Shown here: in pieces, positions 48,501 through 57,219 of the stretch
How the letters are laid out: each line of letters begins with the position of its first letter
Position numbering within the stretch: position 1 is the stretch's first letter
NCBI GenBank assembly: GCA_002118135.1
Contig: BDIU01000375.1
Coordinates: forward strand, 1 to 64,000
DNA from: Trebouxia sp. TZW2008
Taxonomy: Eukaryota; Chlorophyta; Trebouxiophyceae; Trebouxiales; Trebouxiaceae
Direction: 5' to 3'
DNA length: 64,000 nt
Notes under the pieces: generated by a model
Database searches by the model: none
Seen by the model: only the letters and a program-made list of their open reading frames with translations
What the model was told of the DNA's origin: nothing
Position numbers and translations under genes: made by a program

Positions 48501-51500
48501 CAGAACGCTGAGAGCCCACAATGCAAGGCTGACTTTCCTCGACCGCAGACTTGACAACAACAATGCAAGCCATGATCTGCACAGCCAATGCATCTGCTAT
48601 GATTTGCTCTCTGTCAACTTGGCCAAGCCACTGCTTCCTACAGCATTGCTGTTGAGCTTACTTGTCAAACAGCCTGAACAGAGGCAAAGCATCTCAAACA
48701 GCAAATTTGAGTGCATAGGCAGCAAGTCAATTGTTTTGCCAAGCACATGTCGACAATCATCTCATCACAGGCATCTCATCACAATCAGCTTGCCTTGATG
48801 GCTTTGATCTTGGCCAACTGAGAGGCTGGAGCAGTCGCCATTGCTGAGTTTGCTTCAGCTGGCATTTGGCTTTCCAGCTCAAGCCCCAACAGCTGAAAGG
48901 CACCTCCAACAGTAATTGCCTGGCTGCGCCTACCTACAGTGAGGCTTGTTTCTTGGAGACACGTGCTATAAGGACATTTTTACGTAAGGGACAGGGCAAA
49001 TGGGTTCAATCACCGCAGTTTGAGTGCAGAGATACCTTATCTAAGTAAGAACAATTGGATATCAAGGCACATTCTGTGGTGAACAAAGCAGTCATACAGA
49101 AAAGTCGCTGTACATGCACCAGTGAAGGGCTTGATCTGGGGCTGAAAGGCCACATTACCAGTGCTTGCTGGGGCGGTGTCCAGTGCGTTAGTGTGGTGTA
49201 CTGCAGTAAGACAGTGCAATCAGAACGGCATGACTGGCTTTGATGATAGTTGGCAATACAGGGGTCAAAGCAGTAGCAACACTATCACCTGAAGACAGCA
49301 AACTGGCACTGATTGTGACAGCTGTAGCTGTTGCAGCCTGTTGTTCTCTTGAGCCTAAGGCTATCAGTGCCTGCGCATTGCTGGGCGCTGCAGTGTCTTC
49401 CTGTGACGGCTCCAACATTGGCAGCTGTAAGGTTGAGAGCAGTGCATGTACTGTCCCAAATGACGGCGCAGCCTCAGCAGAACCTGCGGAGTGAAGCCAC
49501 TGCTCTGGTGACTGCTGAGCCCTGACAGCTGTCCCCTGTGACCCTGGATCCTCATGAGACATCAGCTCCTCTGCTTCAGAAGCAGCTGCTGCCATCGTAG
49601 TTTTGCTTGCATGCCTGCCTGTCGCCACCTCAGCTGTACCCACTGCTGTCATGCTTGAGTTGGGCAACCACGCTTGCACTGATGCCTCATCAATCAGGGG
49701 TGTCTCATCCACCGCCGACAATGCCTCTGCACCTGGCACTTCACCTACTGGCATTGGTCTCTCAGCCATCTCAAGCCTGCCCTGTGCTGTCACCTTGGCC
49801 AGCAGTATTGCCTCACCAGCACTGCTAGTGCCCTTCAGTGCTGACTGTTGCAAGCTGGAGGTGTCAGGATATTGCTTTGATATCTTGGCGCTCACACCTG
49901 TTGGTTGTACAGAAACTGGCGGCCATGCAGCGGTGTCCCTCACAGCTTTCTTCACCTTTACTGCTGGCTTGCTGCTGGACCCAGGTTTGAGTGCTGCTCT
50001 TACAGGCATGCTGTGGCGCTTCTGTTTTGAGGCTGCAATTGCAACACGGTGATTGCCCAAAGCTGTTTTGGGATGGGATGCTGACTGCTGCTGCGGCTGC
50101 AGCTGCTGCTGCAGCAGGCTTTCCAGCTGTGCCCGCTGAGATGCATGCAGCGCCGCTACGTGAGCCAGTTCAGTGCACGCCTCAGCTAAGGCATCTTGAT
50201 CTGATGGTTCGTCTTCTCTTGCAGCCGGCATAGAATCCAGCAGTACATGCTCTGCACCCTGCCCAGCATTATGTAGAGATGCAGCAAGATGAGCTGCTAT
50301 GTGCCTTGCTTCAGAACTCTGCTGTGGCGGATCTTTGGCATCAACTGCAGCCAGCAGGCATGCAGCATGCTGAGCTGTCATGTCTTCAGCTTCAGCACGC
50401 TGCTCTGTCTGCTTCCCGGCAACAGCAATTGCGGCCTGCAGCAGCCCTTCACAAGCAGCCATGCTGTCGCTTTGCTGGGAGCTGTACAGTCCTGGTGCTG
50501 ATACTGCTGTGTAACCAGCTTCAACCTGAGCACCTACTGGCTGGATCCCAGATACAGCCAAAGCCTCCTGCAACTGGGCCCTTTGCTGAGCATGACAAGC
50601 TGCAGCTTCTGCTAGCTGCTGACACGCAACCTCCAATTCCACGTCAAGATCACACTCCCCAGGTAGTGCTGCTAGGCGTGTGGACCGCATTGTGTGCCCT
50701 GCCACACAGGCTTTGCTACCTCCTGCCACTACTTCAGCATGTCCAACCGACTGTGTGTGAGATTGTTGTGCCGCTGGTGTGGAGAGGAGTGAGGTTTGCT
50801 GTTGTTGCTGGTGAAAGGTGTTGGGACTGAGCAGTCGTGAGCTTTGAGGTGGCGGGGACTCTCTCCTGGGCTGACTTCTGGGTGTTGGGACAATGCCAGA
50901 GGGGAAGCTGTGAGGTGTTGGGGTGCCAAGTTGTGGCTTCAGTTGCTTCACGCAGGTCCACTGCAAGCTGCTACCTTCATCAACCTGCACGAGACACAAA
51001 AGCACTGGTTCTCTCACTTTCATCAGGCAGACTGATAAATCATTTGCGGATTCAGATCCTAGAGCAGATATCCTGGCTTGGTGCGCGACAAGAGCACTCA
51101 AAACAGGTATGAGTGGAGGAGTGACGTCAAAGTCATACCTGCTGTGCTTTGATTGAAAGACCTGTGAACCTGCCAAAGGAGTCTGCTCTATTGTGACCTG
51201 CGTGGAGGACAGAGTGGCTTGCGCACACAGCCCTGTGCTGTGCGCTTGCGCCTGTCTGCTCAGGTTGGCCAAGAATATCTGGTGAGTTGTACTTTGCACC
51301 AGGTCTCCGCCTAGCTAGGTTGAAGGACACTCTTGGAGATTTCTGTGGCTTTGCATCCTTGCATGTGTTTGTTGTTCCAGTTTGAGGAGCGCTGCTGCGT
51401 GGCTTGACAAGCTGCAGCAAACGCGTGCAGGAGTTAGGCTCCGTGCATCTCAGGTCACATAGCTTCATGAAGTCTCCATTCGCACCTGTTTGACGTTTGT

Positions 51501-51521
51501 GCCAGCTAGTTGAGCATCCAT
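34531..51521 (-). CDS. SFI1: SFI1-like centrin-binding repeat protein, about 2500 residues
   Basis: Exons: 51486-51521, 51300-51411, 51139-51197, 49289-50984, 49114-49200, 48794-48933, 48297-48392, 46948-47099, 46136-46359, 44798-44934, 44195-44396, 43340-43521, 40742-43132, 40153-40344, 39566-39702, 39435-39474, 38980-39129, 38305-38477, about 37800-37876, about 37398-37635, 36398-36731, 35683-35846, 35081-35327, 34531-34764. All are phase-consistent except around the 37.6-37.9 kb pair. Two clusters of Trp-centred helical repeats of the Sfi1 kind (for example FVAWQQWAEKR, LLTCCLKAWRGRACRKH, RLFQRWRTHVRQK, RAFVAWKAVVAA, RAFVSWK) lie at about residues 740-980 and 1840-2450. They are separated by an 797-residue disordered exon with SPRAGR-type and DAQQA-type repeats and a poly-Ala run. 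Sfi1 binds centrin along its repeats at centriole or basal-body structures. Function is inferred from repeat pattern, not from a full family match. Confidence 0.75.
37150..37600 (-). repeat. Three copies of a Sfi1-like exon end
   Basis: The segment MHGRCLAST.RRRMRLNGWA to YERRR plus donor occurs in the exon (about 37398-37510) and, with stops, near 37325-37350 and 37210-37310. Confidence 0.7.
38565..39065 (-). repeat. Four copies of Sfi1-like exon edge RLHQGFTLRHAWQHWTWL
   Basis: Exon 38980-39129 ends with this segment. Further copies lie near 38850-38940, 38690-38770 and 38600-38650, spaced about 120-140 bp, some still open. Confidence 0.8.
39149..39322. mobile_element. TIR element copy in SFI1-like intron
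   Basis: Flanked by TA on both sides; starts CAGTGATTTCTCTTTG and ends GGAACAGTTACTG. It lies inside the intron between exons 39435-39474 and 38980-39129, close to but not at the acceptor. Confidence 0.75.
41720..42240 (-). repeat. Coding repeat: SPRAGR-type units in the SFI1-like protein
   Basis: Inside exon 40742-43132 a unit of about 13-14 residues resembling ADAASPRAGR(T/K)S repeats about ten times. It is basic, Ser/Ala-rich and likely disordered. An SP dipeptide in most units could be a kinase site (inference). Confidence 0.8.
42740..42960 (-). repeat. Coding repeat: YSD..SDAQQAHTGS units
   Basis: About four units of 15-16 residues near the start of the 797-residue exon of the SFI1-like gene, with a poly-Ala (GCT) run downstream near 42530-42560. 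Confidence 0.8.
43830..44396 (-). repeat. Three copies of exon edge HAAMQELHSLQRFIRF plus donor
   Basis: The exon is 44195-44396. Copies near 44020-44150 and 43820-43960 keep the open frame and the same donor (TCAGgtaaca or close). Confidence 0.8.
44890..45480 (-). repeat. Four copies of the 5' edge (acceptor side) of exon 44798-44934
   Basis: Unit of about 155-160 bp containing an acceptor-like tgcag and the start of the exon (TGGGCTACGCTGGTGC-like) repeats upstream in the intron. Confidence 0.75.
45600..46210 (-). repeat. About seven copies of exon edge RDRLKLASIATRRTTLMAG plus donor
   Basis: The unit, alternating about 65 and 130 bp apart, copies the end of exon 46136-46359 including the donor region gtgtgctg. 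Several copies stay open for one to two units, giving a 177-codon minus-strand ORF (45505-46038). Confidence 0.8.
46310..46600 (-). repeat. Copy of the 5' half of exon 46136-46359
   Basis: The acceptor and first about 90 bases (CACAAGGAGC.. through ..GGGCAGG) are repeated at about 46430-46530 with frame-breaking changes. Confidence 0.7.
47520..47880. repeat. Two-copy repeat in the SFI1-like intron
   Basis: A segment with CAGCCTGGGCCGGG and GGCATGATCAGCCCAA occurs at about 47560-47655 and 47750-47865. It could derive from an exon I have not placed. Confidence 0.5.
48937..49110. mobile_element. Introner: TIR element forming a whole intron (SFI1-like gene)
   Basis: 174 bp, TA on both sides, ends CAGTGAGGCTTG and AAAAGTCGCTG, with internal motifs shared with the family (TATAAGGACA). 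The intron 48934-49113 (180 nt) has donor GTACAG and acceptor CTGTAG. Exons on either side (49114-49200, 48794-48933) join in phase and stay open. Confidence 0.75.
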
Positions 51522-51850
51522 CGCACTATGGACGCCTTGTTTGATGTCTCTCAGCAGCTCACAACACTGTGAGGTGATCAAGTTGAAGCTGCACTGCCGA
51601 CTTGTACCGACATGACTTTCACACCGATGCGCTATGGAGAACTTACATAATTGCAAGAAGTGCTGCGGAAGCGTGCACCTGCAGACCTGGCCCGCGACTT
51701 GAGAATGGTTGTCTAGGACACATCTGCTGTAGGCGTTACATCTTCGCTTCACAGGCGCTCTGAAAGCGGTGAGCAGCGCTGTGCGACGGCATACAGGTGT
51801 GATGCGGTGAAGCTGTGTATCTGCTCACGACTCAGAGCCAGAGCAAGGCA
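51522..51850. promoter_or_regulatory. Shared divergent promoter, SFI1-like / IFT20
   Basis: 329 bp between the SFI1-like ATG (51521) and the IFT20 ATG (51851), with locally raised CpG. Both products belong to the centriole and cilium, so co-regulation from this segment is plausible. No recognised factor site. Confidence 0.5.
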
Positions 51851-52687
51851 TGGCGGGCAACGACAACGCTGGTATCTTCTTTGATCAGGTGCGCTGATCA
51901 CGTCCCTCGACAGACTAAGACAGACCGCTTGAGGCCCCAGAGACCATGCAGCACCAAATTCAGAGCGTGCTGTGCATAGGACTACAACGTCAGGATCCTC
52001 GAAGCCGCGAAGTACGAGGCAACACAACATTTGCAACAAAATTGCTCAACTCTGACTAGCAAAGTAGAACACCTAAGTGACCTTGTCAAAGCCTATCTGG
52101 AGGTGCTTGACCAACAGGCAGGTGCAAGCCTGGCAACAATGATCTAGAGCGTACCCAGGACTGTTTGTACATCTCAATCGTCTTGCTGACATGCTGCTGA
52201 AATCTTGTCTAAGCAGGCTGACAGGATTGAGGTAGAGAAACTGAAAGCTATTGGCGCCAGAAATGCTGTTGCAACTCAGGAAGAGGTGTGCATCTTTGTG
52301 TTTAGTGCATCCAGTTGGACAAAAACACTTGCTCGCCGGTTGCACCCTCAAGCAGCATCACAGTGATTTGTCAAGCAGGACAAGAAGCGTAAATCCAAGG
52401 AGCTCCTGACCCAAGTTGATGACAGACAGCAACAGCTTGAAAGGTGATGTCACGCATGCATGCTCCTGGGCTGCTTCTACTCACAGCGGCTGCCGTTATC
52501 ATGCCCAGCATGGAGTTGTTCTTGCTTTTCATGCATGCTCAGCACCTTGCAAGTGTTGATTGGGGCAATCTCTGGTGCCCTTCACAGGCTTAACATCCAG
52601 GAGGCGTCTTTGTTGAGGGCCATGCATGATCAGGAGGCTCTCATTGCCAAGCTGACAGACAGTGCTACAGCTCATACATCCTGTTAG
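51851..52687 (+). CDS. IFT20: Intraflagellar transport protein 20 homologue
   Basis: Five phase-consistent exons, 51851-51889, 51980-52117, 52217-52285, 52379-52443 and 52588-52687, give 136 residues, the normal length. The conserved core is present: a YEATQ-like helix, then KVEHLSDLVKAYLEVLDQQ, ADRIEVEKLKAIGARN, a basic KKRKSKELL segment and a C-terminal helix with ALIAKLTDS. The whole protein is helical, as expected for a small IFT-B subunit that moves between Golgi and cilium in other organisms. The second intron uses a GC donor (CAG|gcaggt), required to keep the conserved DQQ-ADRIE junction in frame. An intact IFT gene argues that this alga still builds flagella at some stage. Confidence 0.93.
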
Positions 52688-53778
52688 CCTTGAGAAGCGC
52701 TGCACAGGAGCTCAACAGAACAGCTCAGCTGTAAACAGGACTTTGGGTATGCCTGGCGCACAATACGGACCCCTACTGCAGCCTTTGCGATGCAGGCTTG
52801 TCCTGCTCATGTTGATTGACGAGTCATGCATGATTAGCAGTATTTGAGTCATTCTCAGCTCAACTTTAGCCCAATCATCAATGCATCAAGCCGTGTATGA
52901 GCTGATCAAAATTGTCATCTATGAAAGGCATAATCAGAAGGCCTGTAGCCACAGTGTCGTGGTCCGAATTTGTTGAACAACGCTGTATGGCTTGCATTGA
53001 TACCAAGCACAAGCTTTTATCAGCGTGATTTGGTATGCAAGCGTCAGCATGAACAGGAGGTAGGTGATGTTTGGGCCATTGCTTGTAGTTTCAGCAGACA
53101 TGCTGGTGCAAGTCCCAGCTGCAGAGCATCTGTTGTGGCAACACGGTCTGGTACAGGCATTATAGCAGGGTCCGAAGTTTGTCTTGATTTTGGCACAATG
53201 CAAATACGGCCATGCTAGCAGACGCCTGCAGGGACTGCTGTGTGATGCATCACTCGCTAAGAACACGCTTTACTACTGACTCAATTACACATGGTCGACT
53301 AATATCAGCCTGTACTGCCAGGCTGGTCATATGAGCTCCTGAACTTTGTACACCAAAGGAAATTCATATACCAAATGATCAATGAATGTCCGCACATCTG
53401 TTGTTTGCCCAAATTTGGCAATTCATCAGCTCACACAAGACGATCTCAAGGCATCAAAAAGCTGCCTGAACAGCAATGACATGTTCAGACTGACCACTCC
53501 ACAAAATACCTTGTCACGTAGGGAACTTGTTTGTGATACCATATGACTAGTCAAACACCGCATAAGCTACAGCTCAATGCTGCTGTGTAGTCAAACCAAC
53601 GAGGGAACCACTAAGCTACTGGAATCCTCGTTTGCTTGCCCAAGCAATTGTACACACCATCAACGATCATTACTTGAGTTGAGGGATGATCAAAGTTGGT
53701 GTAAACTTCAAGTGAGTGACAATGACAGCTGTCTTAGACATCAGCTGCACCATCATGTGGGTGACAATGACAGCTGTT
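52688..53778. other. Convergent intergenic region, IFT20 / rhodopsin
   Basis: About 1.1 kb holding both 3' UTRs. Near 53706-53800 the end of the rhodopsin coding exon is duplicated (see repeat). No further gene recognised; the short ORFs lack coding character. Confidence 0.6.
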
Positions 53779-53800
53779 TTAGACAACAGTTACACCATCA
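53706..53800 (-). repeat. Duplicated end of the rhodopsin coding exon including the stop
   Basis: GATGGTGTAACTG..TAAAACAGCTGTCATTGTCAC is followed by a near copy about 48 bp further downstream on the minus strand. Confidence 0.7.
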
Positions 53801-56107
53801 CCACCTGCTGCAGCTGGCCTGGCACCTGCACCGTTTGTCGATGGCTCAACTGTGGGAAGGCCACGGGTGGCCTGGGCTGAGGGGTTGTGGATGGGGGTGG
53901 TCTGAGTGATAGACAGAGGGGCATCAATGGATGCATCCAAGATGGATGGGTACCCCTTGCCCCTGCACCAGTAGCGTTGAAAATCAGCGCACTGACCTAA
54001 GGAGCAATGCATCAATAGCGCACAGACTCAGTACAGTCTACCGATCCATTCACTACACATGCTGAACAGGCTTAGCAGGCCCAGTTAGGTGCATACTGGA
54101 GCAATCAACTATCTGTACCAGATCAGCCCTGTGCTACTGGTTTGGTTGATGTGACGTGAGGCAGACCTGCTAATTTACTTCTCGCGTTGTGAATGACTGC
54201 ATCAGCTTTGCTAGTGACAGCTTACAGCACAAGTGGGATGGAGAAGATCACGAGTTTGCATAAGAGAGACGCATGAAAGGAAGGCTTACTCTTTGTACTC
54301 CCTGTCCTGCTGCTTGGCCACAATAGGAGTGGAGAACATGACAAAGAAGCCGAAGAAGACCTTGGCAGCAATGTCCAAGCCGGCATATGCAGCTACCTGC
54401 AGGTCATATGCACAACATTCATCATGACTCAGCCATGACGCAGGTATGAGCTTTGGCAATGAGAGCATTCCAAGAACAGAGGACTGCTTGTCACGGGAGC
54501 ATGCTACTGACAAGCTTAGTCCTGAAAAAAGAGGCGAAATGGTCTTTTTGGCAAGCTGACGCTTGTCAGGTCAGCAAATTTGGTACGCAATGCCAATGAG
54601 CATGGCAGCAGAAACAAAAACCAATTTGCACCTCTCTCACGATATGTTGGAATGACAAACAAATTGAAGCTTGCAATGAAAGTTCAACAGCACGTGTTCC
54701 CCAAAGTTTGCTCTCATATGAAGACATGCTGCTGATGTTGACTACAAGCTCAAGCTGGGTCATCACCCACGAAGCAGGGAATGGCAGATGAGGGTGGCGT
54801 GATAGCAAACGCTGACACTTGGTCAAGACCGAACGTGCAAGGATGCGGGATGTGTGCTTCAAACTGTCGCAATAAGCTTCATGGGGAATCGCGGGGAGGG
54901 CGTCACAGTGTAATGTATGAATTGTCATGGTCACAGTACATGAGAATTGCACAGGCAAACTCACCTCAGCATCTGAAGAGATGACATTTGCGCCCTCTGC
55001 AAGTCCCCACACAATTGGGTAGCCCCACCACAGGATTGACAAGTAGGCAGCCAAACCAGCATACACCTTGGACACAGGACCACCACGTGCCATAGCAGAC
55101 CTCATGGCGTTGAAGATCAGCCCAATGGTGATAACCACCTCACAGAAACAGGCCATGGCATAGTAACCCCACTTGAACTTGTGAGTGTTGACACCACCAA
55201 AGAGGCCGAGAATGATCATGAAGACATCAGCTGCAATAATCCTGCAGTGAACCAAACATAATTGTAATTCTGCCAACCAACTGCATCACTTTTATCTCAC
55301 TGGTACGCCTCTAGTTCATGCACAGTGTGATAAACATGCACTGGCGGACACTCCAATAGTACAGCATGAAACCGCCTTCGCCTGGTATAAGTAGTGCAAA
55401 AGAAAAGCTGTCTGCGTGAAAACTAACAATCCCTATGGGCTGCAGAGCCACGTATGGCTTGAATGCAAAGACAGTAGGTGAAGCAGTATGTGCTCCTCAG
55501 TAGCAAGAGACCCACCACATGGCTGTGCCAATGGGGCAGGCTGCCATCAAGAGGATGTCCAGAAGCAACAAGGGCGTGGTGAAAAACCAGTCAACATAGC
55601 GAGCCCAGTAAATCTGTCGCTGGTTGCCTCCGTGGATGGCATAAATGTACGTGCTGCCGCCCTCAGACGCCTGCAAGGTAAAGCCTACGTCAGATCACCT
55701 GTGGTATGCAACTGTCTGGAGCAGACGCGAGTCATTCAAGCGCATACCATGGCATAGTATGCGGTGGCTGCGATGGTGACAATCAGGGCCGTGCAGTCTG
55801 CAGGTAGCAGAAAAGTCAGCGGCCAGCGGATACCCAACATCCAGTACAAGGTCGCAAATTTTGCACAAGACCACTCACAGCCGTGCTTGCGGTGTCTCTG
55901 GGGCTTCATCAACGTGAGAGCCATGAAAATGACAGCACTGCCGGCCATCAATCCAAAGGTTACCCAGTACACGATGTAGCCTACAAAAACACGTCGGCCA
56001 AGGTGAGGCAAACTTGGCAAACAGACCGTTTGTGAAAAAGACGTCCGCAGCTGTCACTCACCAGGTCTTGTGGTGCCGACATAACCAGACGTTGGATTCT
56101 GCGCCAT
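53779..56107 (-). CDS. Microbial-type rhodopsin, predicted light-driven outward proton pump
   Basis: Seven exons, 56062-56107, 55879-55980, 55748-55797, 55516-55670, 54965-55241, 54290-54396 and 53779-53962, are phase-consistent and encode 306 residues with seven membrane helices. The retinal lysine is Lys222 in [11 protein letters not shown]. Helix C reads [18 protein letters not shown], giving Arg90, Asp93 and Asp104 as equivalents of bacteriorhodopsin Arg82, Asp85 (acceptor) and Asp96 (donor). Asp123 matches Asp115, Asp218 matches Asp212, and Glu200/Glu210 match the release pair Glu194/Glu204 with the same spacing. The full proton-pump set is therefore present, and it is not a channelrhodopsin. 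A disordered Pro/Thr-rich tail of about 60 residues follows helix G. It resembles the Coccomyxa-type algal pump. Without the last exon, read-through of exon 6 would stop after 246 residues, so both ends are possible. Confidence 0.95.
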
Positions 56108-57219
56108 GGTGCCTCAGAGAGAAATGCTGGAAGATGCAGCAAGCGAGGAATGTTGTGCACCACTTTCGGGCTTTCGTAGCGCAGCTGATAATACCTTTTT
56201 TTGGCATTCGGGACTCCCGTAATTTGGCAGTAATGGAAGGGGCTGGCGTAATTTCACATCACCCAAAAGACACCTGTCAATGCTTGTTTAGGCCCTGAGC
56301 AGCTGCTGAAGCAGCCAACGAGAAGCAAGGACAGGCTATGGCCATGCAAATGGCTTGCCAATCTTGTTAGTGTCGACAAAATTGTCTCTGGCTCGCCCTG
56401 GCAATTGATATTGCTGTGCCTAGGCCTCAAGGCCAGTATGCATGAATTCTCTGTACCATTGTGCACATTCTGCATTGCCTCTAATTAAATTTTTTGAATT
56501 ATTATTTTCGTCCTGTTTGGGGCCTATTCAAATCGTAACGGTATTGGTGACACATGGCAGCCACATATCCTGCTTGATGCCTCAATGAGTGCGTTGTCCT
56601 TGTGAATGTCTCAAAAAGTCACACAAGGGGGCAAACTCTACACAGTCGCAGACTATTGGCACGTCTGACATGCAACTCGTCAGTGAGTGATATACTACCG
56701 CAATAAAGGCCTGATCACCGCTGGTCCAAGCCAGCTGTTCTTGCTCTCATCTGTTTTACACAAAAACCTGCAACATTGCAACCATTGACCGTCGACTTCT
56801 GACATTGCATGGTAAGCCCTACAACTATCTCTGTTCACAAGTAATGTCAAGGCCGATCAGTATGGTGAGTCTTCTGGTCATGCAGAAGCAGCGCTGCGCA
56901 CTTGATCGCAATGCTGTTTCAGCTGCCCACTGCAGCATTTAGGCAGCTTCATGCAGATGATCCAGATGCAAGATGAGTCACGACTGATGGCAGTCAGCTG
57001 CAATATGGTGACAGTGGGCCTGAGATGCGAAGCACAGAAAGTTTGAGCAGGCGCTCTAATCCTCGCCACAATTGCAAAGTATAGACTGCTCCGTTTGCGC
57101 GAAGAGTTTGCCGAACGAGGCGCGATTCACTGTGCAATAGGGCAACAACTGGCTTGTGCACTTAAGGGCCATCAACTGTTGAGGCCTGACAGGGAACTCG
57201 TTCTTGAAGATTCGATACC
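56108..57219. promoter_or_regulatory. Divergent intergenic region, rhodopsin / coiled-coil gene
   Basis: 1.1 kb between start codons at 56107 (minus) and 57220 (plus). An AT-rich part lies near 56480-56520 and CpG-richer sequence near 57090-57210. Promoters of both genes must be here. No coding exon recognised. Confidence 0.5.

Noticed and set aside
53577..53909. 110-codon plus-strand ORF between IFT20 and the rhodopsin
   Set aside because: It covers the duplicated end of the rhodopsin exon on the opposite strand and has no coding signature.
54286..54396. Rhodopsin ending at the TAA in exon 6 (246 residues)
   Set aside because: Not excluded, but a gtaagc donor just before the stop joins in phase to a clear Pro/Thr-rich exon at 53779-53962, so the longer form is preferred.
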